Source: Paenibacillus pinihumi DSM 23905 = JCM 16419
GTDB lineage: Bacteria; Bacillota; Bacilli; Paenibacillales; Paenibacillaceae
Assembly: GCF_000422505.1 (NCBI RefSeq)
Contig: NZ_KE383864.1
Span: 1,207,349-1,271,348 of the forward strand
Direction of reading: 5' to 3'
DNA length: 64,000 nt
Each line of letters opens with the position of its first letter. Within the stretch, counting starts at the first letter, position 1. A program made the translations under genes and the position numbers. The notes below the pieces were generated by a model, which was not told the DNA's origin, did not search any database, and was given only the letters and a program-made list of their open reading frames with translations. Positions 44,717 through 53,343 of this stretch are shown in pieces.

Positions 44717-45850
44717 TTAGTTCTGCATCACAAAATCCTGCTCCACACTATCACTTTCGTGATACGTCTTCAGAATCTCATAGCGCGTGTTGCGCTGTGC
44801 AGGAACTTTACCCGCTTCGCGGATAAGCTTGAGAATCAGTTCAATGTTGACCTTATGCGTCGTTCCCGCCGCGGATACAACATTCTCCTCAATCATCGTA
44901 CTGCCGAAATCATTACAGCCGTAAGACAGCGACAGCTTGCCAACCTCAGGTCCCATTGTGACCCAGGAGGATTGGAAGTTAGAGACATTATCCAAGGTTA
45001 TCCGGCTGATCGCGAGCGTCTTGAGGTATTCCTCCGGCGTAGCCTTCTCCCGCTTCATATTCGTGTTATCCGGCTGGAACGTCCATGGAATGAAAGCAAG
45101 GAAGCCCTTGGAGTTATATCCGTTTGCGATACACTCGTCCTGCGCATCACGCACGCGGTGCAGGTGAAGCGCCCGCTCCTCCATCTCCTCTCCGAAGCCG
45201 ATAACCATCGTTGCTGTCGTATTCATGCCAATCTTGTGGGCGATCTTCATGACGTCCATCCAGTCCGTCCAGGAGCCCTTCAGACGGCTGATTTTACGGC
45301 GCGTACGGTCATCCAGAATCTCTGCTCCGCCTCCAGGCAGCGAGTCGAGCCCGGCCTCATGGATTTGGCGGATGATTTCCTCCAGCGACAGTCCGTCAGA
45401 CACTTCCTTCATCTTATGAATCTCCGCAGGAGAGAAGGAGTGCATTGTAATATTCGGGAACCGCTGCTTGATTCCGCGCAGCAGGTCTGTATAATAAGAA
45501 AACTTCAGGTTCGGGTTCGTGCCGCCCTGCATCAGAATTTCCGTTCCGCCTACATCGATGGTTTCCTGAATTTTGTTGAAAATCACTTCATCCGGCAGCA
45601 CATAGCCTTCAGGCGAGCCGGGTTTGCGGTAAAAGGCACAAAAACGGCAGTATACGTCGCACACATTCGTATAGTTTACATTCCGTCCGACGACGAACGT
45701 CGTAATCGGGTCCGGATGATGCTTCAGCATAATCTGGTTGGCCACATGGCCCATCTTTTCAATCTGGTCCGATTCAAACAGGGTGGTTGTGTCTTCCAAT
45801 GTCAGCCTTTGGCCTTGCAGCGCTTTATCTAATATACCGTCAACGGTCAT
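44717..45850 (-). CDS. mqnC: Cyclic dehypoxanthinyl futalosine synthase (radical SAM)
   Basis: 377 aa from the ATG at 45850 (AAAGGAG upstream; the frame is open to 45874). The radical SAM cluster is Cys64-x3-Cys68-x2-Cys71 in NVCDVYCRFCAFYR. Other family stretches are GTEILMQGGTNP, MHSFSPAEIHKMKEVS, DSLPGGGAEIL and GFLAFIPWTFQPDNT. It cyclises dehypoxanthine futalosine in the alternative menaquinone pathway, which implies this organism makes menaquinone by the futalosine route. Other mqn genes are not in this window. The gene stands alone. Confidence 0.94.
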   Translation of the reverse strand: MTVDGILDKALQGQRLTLEDTTTLFESDQIEKMGHVANQIMLKHHPDPITTFVVGRNVNYTNVCDVYCRFCAFYRKPGSPEGYVLPDEVIFNKIQETIDVGGTEILMQGGTNPNLKFSYYTDLLRGIKQRFPNITMHSFSPAEIHKMKEVSDGLSLEEIIRQIHEAGLDSLPGGGAEILDDRTRRKISRLKGSWTDWMDVMKIAHKIGMNTTATMVIGFGEEMEERALHLHRVRDAQDECIANGYNSKGFLAFIPWTFQPDNTNMKREKATPEEYLKTLAISRITLDNVSNFQSSWVTMGPEVGKLSLSYGCNDFGSTMIEENVVSAAGTTHKVNIELILKLIREAGKVPAQRNTRYEILKTYHESDSVEQDFVMQN

Positions 45851-45938
45851 TTGTACAGCACTCCTTTCCTTCAATACAGCTCTTACATATTATAAAGATA
45901 AGTCAAATCATTCGGCTCTTTCTTGTTTCTGCCAAGCG

Positions 45939-46073
45939 GGCTGGCGGAGAGATGAAGGGTTTCTGGAGAAACGGCAGCGTTTGCCTTTAAGGACCGGTTT
46001 CTTACCTATGAAATCTTAATTGAAAGAAACCGGTCTTTAACAGCAATCGGAAGAAACCCTTCGTCTCGCAGCC
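45939..46073. repeat. Imperfect 135-bp inverted-repeat element
   Basis: The two halves align after reversal: outer GGCTG...GCAGCC, GAAGGGTTTCT with AGAAACCCTTC, CTTTAAGGACCGGTTTCTT with AAGAAACCGGTCTTTAA, around a loop of about 20 bases. It lies between mqnC and the metC terminator, in noncoding DNA. The nested order of matching blocks implies a single long hairpin with internal bulges, as in small mobile palindromic elements. Confidence 0.65.
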
Positions 46074-46154
46074 TTTTGCCTGAAATCAGCATTAAAAAAA
46101 GCCGAAAGTATAATTGACGTTTGCTTAATAACCCATAAAATCAGTGTAACACAA

Positions 46155-46190
46155 ATGGCGAATCCCCGTCACGCGCAGGGATTCGCCATT
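46155..46190 (-). terminator. Terminator of the met operon
   Basis: AATGGCGAATCCC and GGGATTCGCCATT form a 13-bp stem just after the metC stop; the minus strand continues TTTGTG. Confidence 0.82.
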
Positions 46191-46196
46191 TAAAGC

Positions 46197-47360
46197 CTAG
46201 GAGCGCAAGGATTGCGCCAAATCATGAATAAGATCGTCGATATCTTCAAGTCCCACGGAATACCGCAGCAGACCGTCGGTAATCCCCCGTTCATGGCGTA
46301 CTTCCTTCGGCATTGCAGCATGCGACATCATCGCCGGATAAGAGAGTATGCTCTCCACCGCACCCAGGCTGACGGCAACGATCGGAATCTTGACCTTGCT
46401 CAGCACTTCCTTGGCGCGTTCTCCGCTTCCGACGTCAAAGGATACAACCGCACCATAGCCGCGGGACTGCTTCTCATGGATTTCCCGTCCCGGATGATCA
46501 TCCAGTCCAGGGTAGAACACCTGGCTGATTTCCGGCTGCTGGACGAGCCAGTGGGCAAGCTTATGCGCGCTCTGTTCGCTATGTGCCATACGGGCTTGCA
46601 GTGTCTTCATTCCGCGCATCAGCAGCCATGAATCCTGTGGTCCAAGCACAGTACCCAGCCCGTTCTGAAGCTGCTTCACACGGCGGCCCAGAGTGTCGTC
46701 CGCTGTTACGATCAGTCCCGCCAGCACATCACTATGCCCGCTAAGGAACTTGGTAGCGCTATGCAGCACCAGATCAACACCCAGCTCAATCGGCCGCTGA
46801 TGGTAAGGGGTCATGAAAGTATTATCCAGCATGGTCAGCAGCCCATGCTCCTTCGCCCAGGCTGTGACGGCGCCAATATCCGTAATTTTCAATGTCGGGT
46901 TGGATGGCGTCTCCATCAGCACCGCTTTTGTGTTTGGCTTGAGCGCTGCCTTCACAGCGTCCAGATCGGTCATATCCACAAAGGTAGTCTCGATATTAAG
47001 CCGGTTCAGCACAGTCGTCAGCAAACGGTAAGTTCCCCCGTAGACGTCCTCTGTGACGATGACATGATCGCCTGCGGAAAGCAGCAGGAACGCTGTCGAA
47101 ATAGCAGCCATACCGGAAGCAAAAGCAAATCCGCGCGTGCCGCCTTCGATCAAGGCAATATAGTCTTCCAGCGCTTGTCTGGTCGGGTTGCCGGAGCGGC
47201 TGTAATCAAACTCCGGCGGATTGAAAATATCTTCATGATGGAAGGTTGAAGCCTGATAGATCGGCACGCTGGAAGCGCCCGTCGCCTTATCGATTTCTCC
47301 TCCGAAATGGATCAGATTGGTTGCAAATTGTCTGTCACGGCTATCTCCTGTATGGCTCAT
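46197..47360 (-). CDS. metC: Cystathionine beta-lyase-type PLP enzyme (MetC-like)
   Basis: 387 aa from the ATG at 47360. Cys/Met-metabolism PLP family: SSVPIYQASTFHHEDIF, FDYSRSGNPTRQALE, GFAFASGMAAIST, METPSNPTLKITDI, LDNTFMTPY, the PLP lysine in LVLHSATKFLSGHSDVLAG, and LSLGAVESILSYPAMMSHA (read as VSLGAVESILSYPA). It should cleave cystathionine to homocysteine. It overlaps or abuts metI (7-base gap) as in the metIC operon of Bacillus subtilis. MetC versus MetI is assigned by gene order and closeness to the paralogue, so the split of activities is moderately certain. Confidence 0.85.
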   Translation of the reverse strand: MSHTGDSRDRQFATNLIHFGGEIDKATGASSVPIYQASTFHHEDIFNPPEFDYSRSGNPTRQALEDYIALIEGGTRGFAFASGMAAISTAFLLLSAGDHVIVTEDVYGGTYRLLTTVLNRLNIETTFVDMTDLDAVKAALKPNTKAVLMETPSNPTLKITDIGAVTAWAKEHGLLTMLDNTFMTPYHQRPIELGVDLVLHSATKFLSGHSDVLAGLIVTADDTLGRRVKQLQNGLGTVLGPQDSWLLMRGMKTLQARMAHSEQSAHKLAHWLVQQPEISQVFYPGLDDHPGREIHEKQSRGYGAVVSFDVGSGERAKEVLSKVKIPIVAVSLGAVESILSYPAMMSHAAMPKEVRHERGITDGLLRYSVGLEDIDDLIHDLAQSLRS

Positions 47361-47367
47361 CTCCTGG

Positions 47368-48528
47368 TTATGCCCCCTCAATTTCACGTCTTGCTGTCTC
47401 AAACGCCTGCTCCAGATCCGCAATGAGATCGTCTACATGCTCGATGCCGACGGAGAAGCGAAGCAGACGCTCGTCCACCCCGATCTTTTGCCGGATTTCC
47501 AGCGGAATATCCGCATGTGTCTGAACAGCCGGATATGTCATCAGCGACTCTGCACCGCCCAGGCTTTCTGCAAAGGCAATCAGTTTGATATTGCACAAAA
47601 TCGGCTCAACATACCTGGCATCCTTCAGGCGGAAAGAGAATATTCCGGTATTGCCGGAAGATTGCCCGTTTTGAATCTCATGGTTCGGGTGCGTCTTGAG
47701 CGCCGGGTAATAGACCTCTTCCACCGCTTCATGCTCCAGCAAATATTCAGCGATCCGTGTCGCATTGTACTGGTGACGCTCCATCCGCAACGCCAATGTC
47801 TTCATTCCGCGCATCAGCAGCCATGAATCCTGCGGTCCAAGCACAGCGCCGATCGAGTTGTGCAGGAAAGCCATCTGTTCAGAAAGCTCTGCACCTTTCG
47901 TAACGATAAGTCCGGCAAGGACGTCATTGTGACCGCCCAAATATTTGCTAGCGCTATGGATGACGATATCTGCCCCAAGCTCCAGAGGACGCTGGAAGTA
48001 TGGCGTGAGCAGCGTATTATCCACGATAGTCAAAATGTTGCGGCTCTTGGCCCAGCTGCATACCCGCTTCAAATCGGTAATCATCATGAGCGGGTTGGTC
48101 GGTGTCTCAATAAGCAGCGCTTTCGTATTATCTTGCGTGGCTGCTGCAATCGCGTCCAAATCATTTGTATCCACATAGGAAGCTGTTACCCCAAAGCGGG
48201 ACATGATCTGCTCCAGCAGACGGTATGTTCCACCGTACAAATCCAGGGATACCACCATATGATCTCCCTGGCTAAGCAGAGCAAAAATCGTTTGCAGTGC
48301 TGCCATGCCGGAGCTGCATGCAAAGCCCCTGTCTCCAGACTCCAAATCCGCTGCCGCCTCTTCCAGCACAGCACGGGTCGGACTTTTCGTACGCGCGTAA
48401 TCAAATCCCGTACTTTCTCCCAGCTTCGGATGCCGGAATGCAGTTGCTTGATAGATCGGGAAGCTGACCGCTCCCGTAACAGGCTCCTTTTGGGAACCGA
48501 TTTGCGCCAAACGGCTTTCAATTTTCAT
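47368..48528 (-). CDS. metI: Cystathionine gamma-synthase / O-acetylhomoserine thiolyase-type PLP enzyme (MetI-like)
   Basis: 386 aa. Same PLP family as the next gene: VSFPIYQATAFRHPKLGEST, FDYARTKSPTRAVLE, GFACSSGMAALQT, IETPTNPLMMITDL, VDNTLLTPYFQRP, PLP lysine in IVIHSASKYLGGHNDVLAG, and ESLGGAESLMTYPAVQTHAD. It joins cysteine or sulfide to O-acetylhomoserine. It lies between metA and metC under the SAM riboswitch. A 50-bp stretch (47797-47846) is nearly identical to the paralogue, suggesting gene conversion. Confidence 0.87.
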   Translation of the reverse strand: MKIESRLAQIGSQKEPVTGAVSFPIYQATAFRHPKLGESTGFDYARTKSPTRAVLEEAAADLESGDRGFACSSGMAALQTIFALLSQGDHMVVSLDLYGGTYRLLEQIMSRFGVTASYVDTNDLDAIAAATQDNTKALLIETPTNPLMMITDLKRVCSWAKSRNILTIVDNTLLTPYFQRPLELGADIVIHSASKYLGGHNDVLAGLIVTKGAELSEQMAFLHNSIGAVLGPQDSWLLMRGMKTLALRMERHQYNATRIAEYLLEHEAVEEVYYPALKTHPNHEIQNGQSSGNTGIFSFRLKDARYVEPILCNIKLIAFAESLGGAESLMTYPAVQTHADIPLEIRQKIGVDERLLRFSVGIEHVDDLIADLEQAFETARREIEGA

Positions 48529-48560
48529 AGAATTGAAGCTCTCCTTTTTCCTTTAAAAGT

Positions 48561-49478
48561 TTAAATTCCGCCCCCAAGCTCGTACGGGGTTTCTTGATAC
48601 ACATAGTAATTCAGCCAATTGGAGAAGAGCAGGTTGGCATGGGCACGCCATGTAGACAATGGCTGTCTGGATGCATCATTGCCAGGGTAATAATTTTTCG
48701 GCACATTCACGCGCAAGCCTTTGGCAACGTCCCGGTCGTATTCGAATTTCAAGGTCGTTGGGTCGTATTCTGAATGTCCGGTGACAAAAAATTGTCTGCC
48801 GTTCTTGGAAGCTACGATATATACGCCGGCCTCCTCAGATTCGGACAAAATCTCAAGATCAGGGATTCCCTCTACATCCTCGCGTCTGAACTCGGTATGA
48901 CGGGACTGTGGTACATAGAACATTTCATCAAATCCCCGCAGCAGCTTTACATTCCGCTTCTCAATCGTGTGCGGGTAGACGCCGAAGATTTTCTCGGACA
49001 AGTCATATTTTTCAACCCCGTAATGATGGTACAGTCCCGCTTGCGCGCCCCAACAAATATGGAAAGTTGACGTCACGTTGCGTGTGCTCCAGTTCATAAT
49101 CTGCTGCAGCTCTTCCCAGTACGTCACCTCTTCAAAAGGCAGCTGCTCCACCGGAGCGCCGGTAATAATGAGTCCGTCGAACCGTTTGTGTTCAATTTCA
49201 TCAAATGTTTTGTAAAATGTTTCTAAATGCTCTGCCGATGTGTTTTTGGACACATGGGTTTTTGGATGAATGAAGGTGACCTCAACCTGCAGCGGCGTAT
49301 TGCCGATCAGGCGCAGCAGTTGTGTTTCTGTCGTCTCTTTCGTAGGCATCAAATTCAAAATCGCAATTTGAAGCGGGCGGATATCCTGATGATAAGCCTC
49401 GCTCTCGTCCATGACGAATATATTTTCATTGTTCAAAATTTCCTTCGCAGGAAGGCCGTCCGGTATTTTGATCGGCAT
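48561..49478 (-). CDS. metA: Homoserine O-acetyltransferase, MetA family
   Basis: 305 aa from the ATG at 49478 (GGGAG 8 bases upstream; the frame is open to 49523). Glutamine-amidotransferase-like fold with the catalytic Cys in [19 protein letters not shown] and His in [14 protein letters not shown]; start [20 protein letters not shown] is typical. Activates homoserine with acetyl- or succinyl-CoA; in Bacillaceae MetA uses acetyl-CoA. First gene of metA-metI-metC under a SAM-I riboswitch. Confidence 0.94.
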   Translation of the reverse strand: MPIKIPDGLPAKEILNNENIFVMDESEAYHQDIRPLQIAILNLMPTKETTETQLLRLIGNTPLQVEVTFIHPKTHVSKNTSAEHLETFYKTFDEIEHKRFDGLIITGAPVEQLPFEEVTYWEELQQIMNWSTRNVTSTFHICWGAQAGLYHHYGVEKYDLSEKIFGVYPHTIEKRNVKLLRGFDEMFYVPQSRHTEFRREDVEGIPDLEILSESEEAGVYIVASKNGRQFFVTGHSEYDPTTLKFEYDRDVAKGLRVNVPKNYYPGNDASRQPLSTWRAHANLLFSNWLNYYVYQETPYELGGGI

Positions 49479-49550
49479 ATGCTTCACTCCCTTGTCTTGC
49501 ATATTCAAATTCAATACTAACAATTTTTGGATTCAAAACCACATAAAAAA

Positions 49551-49772
49551 GACCCTTCTCCAATGAGAAAGGGTCGTATGGTTGTCGTCATGCGCCTCTC
49601 TCATCTCTCAGAAACATCACTGTCTCCGCAAGAATTAGCACCGTGCTTTATGCCGGTTGCCGGGCTTCATAGGGCTTTTCCCTCCGCCTGCTCTTGATAA
49701 GAAAAATGCTTAGCTATTCAGTTAGTTTTTACTGCTATTCTTAACTTTATCCTATTCCTCTATACTCGTCAA
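49551..49772 (-). ncRNA. SAM-I riboswitch and promoter of the met operon
   Basis: Promoter TTGACG (49767-49772) and TAAAGT (49744-49749), 17-base spacing. The aptamer begins CTTATCAAGAGCAGGCGGAG at 49701 and includes the conserved GGCAACC, GGTGCTAATTC and GAGAGATGAGAG blocks. A terminator (GACCCTTCTC/GAGAAAGGGTC, 49551-49574, then T-run) follows. SAM binding should stop transcription of metA-metI-metC. Confidence 0.95.
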
Positions 49773-49868
49773 GAACCGTCTGCGTCTTTTTGCAAAATTG
49801 CGTAAAGCACCCCGCACACAAGCTGCAGCCGGGCATAGGATGTTATAAGCAAAACCTTGTATTTAGGC

Positions 49869-50195
49869 TTGAATGTAAAGGGATTATGGGAGTATACTAG
49901 ACAAGGATTATTAGCGTGAACAGCCGCAGCTCCAACACGGAAGGCGGCCAGCTTTATACGTGTTTATCCAAATAATGAAAGAGGTGCTTTATCCGCATGG
50001 AAGGCGATGGACCGAGGCCCAGGCATAGAAGCTACAACTTCATAACCGGTACGAGACAGCTGCCCGGATTGCTGCGGCCAAATGCGCCTGGACACTCTTT
50101 CTGATTGTTAGCGCCATGGACCGCGGTTTCGCTGCGCGCTGATTTCGTACTGCTGCAATTCTGGCGGTAAGAAGGAAGCGAAAGGAGTGAGATCA
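49869..50195 (+). promoter_or_regulatory. corA promoter and long structured leader
   Basis: TTGAAT (49869-49874) and TATACT (49893-49898) are 18 bases apart, predicting a start near 49905 and a leader of about 290 nt. The first part can fold as a pseudoknot: GCCGC (49923-49927) with GCGGC (49944-49948), and loop AACACG (49934-49939) with downstream CGTGTT (49959-49964). Later GC-rich blocks (GGACCG twice) also look structured. It does not match the M-box or manganese riboswitch consensus as I know them. Confidence 0.55.
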
Positions 50196-51131
50196 GTGAA
50201 AATCCGTCTGGTTCAAAATGGCGTTTTTGAAGTTATCGATCATATTGAGGAGGCCGTAAAGCCCCCGGAACAAGGCTTTTACTGGATTGACGCTGATGTC
50301 GAGGACCTGGTCGTGCTCCAGCCCCTGTTTGGCATGCATGATCTGGCCGTTGAGGATTGCATGAACGACGAAGAGCAGCGTCCGAAAATTGAAATCCATG
50401 AAAGCCACTATTTTATTGTAATGAACAGCATCCGCTTCGATGATGAGGAAATTTTTCTGCGCGCTCTGAACATCTTCCTCGGCAGACATTATATCATTAC
50501 CGTAACGAAGCAGAGAATCAACGAGCTGCGCTCCCTCAAGCCTGCGTTGCTTGAACAGGAAGTTAACCGTCCGGACTATTTTCTGTATCATCTGATGGAC
50601 CTTGTCGTCGACAATTATTTTTTGGTCAGCGACCGGATTGAGGCCCGCATCGAGAAGCTGGAAGAAGATATATTGATGCATACGAAGAAGACACATTTGA
50701 ATCAAATTATCGGTCTGCGCAGTGAAATTCTGTGGCTCAAAAAGGTGCTTGGCCCGCAGAAGGAAGTCATCGCGACCCTGAACAAGAAGGAACTGAAGCT
50801 CATTGATTTGAGGCTGCAAAAATATTTCGGCGACATCTTTGAGAATACGGTCAAAATCAGCGAAGCCTTCGAAACATACCGCGATCTGATGGGCAACCTG
50901 CGCGAAGCGTACCAGTCGTCGATTGCCAGCCGCGCGAACGAAATCATGCGCGTCTTTACAGCGCTGACCACAATTTTCATGCCCTTGACGTTCATTACCG
51001 GCATCTACGGAATGAACTTTGATTATATTCCCGGTCTGCATATTTACGGAGCTTCTTACATTCTGCTGGGATTTATGCTGCTGGTAGGGCTGGGGATGTT
51101 TTATATTTTCCGCAAGAAGGATTGGCTTTAA
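50196..51131 (+). CDS. corA: CorA-family divalent cation transporter
   Basis: 311 aa from the GTG at 50196 (AAAGGAG 8 bases upstream; an in-frame GTG three codons earlier lies on the ribosome site). A large cytoplasmic N-terminal domain with acidic funnel helices (LEEDILMHTKKTHLNQIIGL, ISEAFETYRDLMGNLREAY) precedes two C-terminal membrane helices with the pore signature YGMNFDYIPG between them. It forms a pentamer for magnesium (or cobalt/nickel) uptake. A long upstream leader suggests cation-responsive control (inference). Confidence 0.93.
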   Translation: MKIRLVQNGVFEVIDHIEEAVKPPEQGFYWIDADVEDLVVLQPLFGMHDLAVEDCMNDEEQRPKIEIHESHYFIVMNSIRFDDEEIFLRALNIFLGRHYIITVTKQRINELRSLKPALLEQEVNRPDYFLYHLMDLVVDNYFLVSDRIEARIEKLEEDILMHTKKTHLNQIIGLRSEILWLKKVLGPQKEVIATLNKKELKLIDLRLQKYFGDIFENTVKISEAFETYRDLMGNLREAYQSSIASRANEIMRVFTALTTIFMPLTFITGIYGMNFDYIPGLHIYGASYILLGFMLLVGLGMFYIFRKKDWL

Positions 51132-51310
51132 GAGACAAGGAACCGGAAGCTGTAAGCTTTAGGTTCCTTTTTTTAACCGCGGGCTCAAATACCCGTCTGA
51201 AACTTTTGGTAATGTCCTACTTTGCTGCAATCCTGCCTTTACCCTATAATAGATATTACTAACGTTTGATGTTACGTCGGTTATCATTTTAAATCACCGG
51301 GAGGAGTTTA

Positions 51311-52213
51311 ATGAATATTAGTCAGCTTGAAACACTGCTGGCCATTTCCAAAACGATGAGTTTTCGGAAAGCGGGCGAGCTGCTTAATTTGACGCAACCT
51401 GCCGTTTCAGCCCAGATCAAAAGCCTCGAGGATGAATTTAAAACCGTATTGATTGACCGCAGTCAGCCAGTTACGCTTACCGACCGGGGCCAAGTCTTTC
51501 TTGATCATGCCGAGCGCATATTGAATGTGGTGGAGGAGCTCAAGCAGAAGCTCTATGACCTCAATCAGACGCCACAAGGACATATTGTGCTCGGTACGAC
51601 CACTTCCATTGCCATTCAAATTCTGCCCCGGGTGCTATCATACTTTCAGGATCAATTCCCGCTCATCAAAACCACGATACAATCCATGCCCTCTTCCCAT
51701 GTCATTAACAGTGTGGAGAAAGGGACGGTGGACATCGGCATCACCTATTTATCAGAACGCAATCCCAACATTGAAACATCCATACTCTATTATGACACCT
51801 ATGAGCTTGTTGTTTCTCCGGATCATCCTCTGAGCGCCTTAAAACATACAACAGTGGACAAGCTAAAAGATGTCCCCTTCATCATGCTGTCACCCGATAC
51901 CTTTGGCAGACGGTTCATTGATAAAATGTTCCGTGAATACGCGATTGAACCCAACATTATAATGGAGCTGCCAAGCAGCGAGGAAGTCAAGCGGATGGTT
52001 GAACTGAATCTTGGCGTTGCGATTGTATCCAAACTTTCCATTGGGAGCGAACTTCAGCTGGGGACACTGAAGATGATTAAAGTCAATGAGCTTGAGCTAA
52101 GCCATCCGATTGGCGTCGCTTACAAATCCGGACGCTATCTGAGCTCGGCCATGCACCAGTTTTTGAGCGATTTGAAAGGCATGCCGGAGAATCAGTTTAT
52201 CGGCAGCGAGTAA
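51311..52213 (+). CDS. LysR-family transcriptional regulator
   Basis: 300 aa, GGGAGGAG before the ATG. N-terminal winged helix MNISQLETLLAISKTMSFRK with LTQPAVSAQIKSLEDEF, and a C-terminal periplasmic-binding-like effector domain (VDIGITYLSERNPNIETSIL, GVAIVSKLSIGSEL). The effector and targets are unknown. The gene is divergent from nothing; the PHP phosphatase gene follows by 25 bases on the same strand, so the two may be cotranscribed. Confidence 0.88.
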   Translation: MNISQLETLLAISKTMSFRKAGELLNLTQPAVSAQIKSLEDEFKTVLIDRSQPVTLTDRGQVFLDHAERILNVVEELKQKLYDLNQTPQGHIVLGTTTSIAIQILPRVLSYFQDQFPLIKTTIQSMPSSHVINSVEKGTVDIGITYLSERNPNIETSILYYDTYELVVSPDHPLSALKHTTVDKLKDVPFIMLSPDTFGRRFIDKMFREYAIEPNIIMELPSSEEVKRMVELNLGVAIVSKLSIGSELQLGTLKMIKVNELELSHPIGVAYKSGRYLSSAMHQFLSDLKGMPENQFIGSE

Positions 52214-52238
52214 ATGTACAGGAGGCGTAACTACAGCC

Positions 52239-53048
52239 ATGAAATTTGACTTGCATACCCATCACGAGCGCTGCGGGCACGCCGATGGCGTCATTGAGGA
52301 TTATATCCAGAGCGCAATTAAGGCAGGACTTCAAGTCGTCGGCATCTCCGACCACTCCCCCTATTTTGCCAGCGACAAGGATCAGCCTCAGCCCAAAATT
52401 GCAATGGCCCGCAGCGAGTTTCCAAATTACATACGTCAGGTGCTTGAATTAAAAGCGAAATATGAAGGTAAAATCGAAGTGCTGCTTGGGGTCGAATCTG
52501 ACTTTTACCCGGACCTGTGGCCTATCTACAAAGCCGAATATGATAAATATCCGATGGATTACATCATCGGCTCGGTTCATCAGACACGAGGAGTGAGCAT
52601 CTTTAACCGCAACCGCTGGAAGAAGCTGAATGAGCAGGAACAGGTGAAGGAAAAAGAGCACTACTATGAGCTTATTGCCCAGTCTGCACGCTGCGGCTTG
52701 TTCCAGTCACTCGGTCATATCGATGCAATGAAAGGATACTACCCTGCTTTCTCTGAGATACCGGCTGCTGCCGCTATCGATGACGCACTTCGGGTCATTG
52801 CAGGCGAAGGAGTTGCAATTGAGATTAACACCTCCGGCAAAACCAAGGATGCCGGGGGCTGGTATCCTTCGGATGAAATTTTGGAACGGGCGAATCATTT
52901 TGGAGTGGCTGTCACCTTTGGTTCGGATGCACACAATCCGTCGCGAATCGGGGATGATTTTGAGCTTGTACGCAGCAGGCTGAAGGAAATCGGCTTTTCA
53001 AGCTGGGTCTTCTTCCGTCAGAAGAAACCAGTGGTTGTTCCGTTATAG
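52239..53048 (+). CDS. PHP-family histidinol phosphatase (HisK/HisJ-type)
   Basis: 269 aa. PHP metal-binding motifs: MKFDLHTHHERCGHADG, GISDHSPYFA, GVESDFYP, DYIIGSVHQTRG, SLGHIDAMKG and TFGSDAHNPSRIG. This order matches the HisJ/HisK histidinol-phosphate phosphatases of Bacillus, which act late in histidine synthesis. AGGAGG upstream of the ATG. No other his genes are near, so a more general phosphoesterase role cannot be excluded. Confidence 0.87.
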   Translation: MKFDLHTHHERCGHADGVIEDYIQSAIKAGLQVVGISDHSPYFASDKDQPQPKIAMARSEFPNYIRQVLELKAKYEGKIEVLLGVESDFYPDLWPIYKAEYDKYPMDYIIGSVHQTRGVSIFNRNRWKKLNEQEQVKEKEHYYELIAQSARCGLFQSLGHIDAMKGYYPAFSEIPAAAAIDDALRVIAGEGVAIEINTSGKTKDAGGWYPSDEILERANHFGVAVTFGSDAHNPSRIGDDFELVRSRLKEIGFSSWVFFRQKKPVVVPL

Positions 53049-53181
53049 CGTGATTGGTGCAGTTATCTTCTTCCTCCGTTTGAAACTTGAATGCGGAGTA
53101 GAGGATAACTGTTCTTTACTTTTTCGGAAAGCAGCAAGGCTTTAATTAATGGACCAAAATTGCCGGAAAACAAAAAAAAGT

Positions 53182-53201
53182 GGACCCGCATAAGCGGGTC
53201 C
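53182..53201. terminator. Hairpin downstream of the PHP phosphatase gene
   Basis: GGACCCGC and GCGGGTCC with an ATAA loop. The poly-T side (eight T) is on the minus strand, though no minus-strand gene precedes it; on the plus strand the flank is not T-rich. Confidence 0.5.
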
Positions 53202-53343
53202 CAAAACGTTCTATATTAAAAAAGGGGGTCTTGTTAATTATAATAGCCCATGAATGTAAACAGACGATAACAGAACCATTTCATTTGTGTAACAAATTTT
53301 TAGCCTTCAACTATTTTACGGGTAAAAGGATGAATTAAACCGC

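Noticed and set aside
44759-45832. Long open frame (357 codons) on the plus strand opposite mqnC
   Set aside because: Antisense shadow of mqnC; composition is Arg/His/Leu-rich as expected for the complement of a real gene.
49905-50195. corA leader as a classical M-box or yybP-ykoY riboswitch
   Set aside because: Only scattered similarities (a GCTGCCCGG and a GAGAC block); the conserved multi-box order of those classes was not found by eye.
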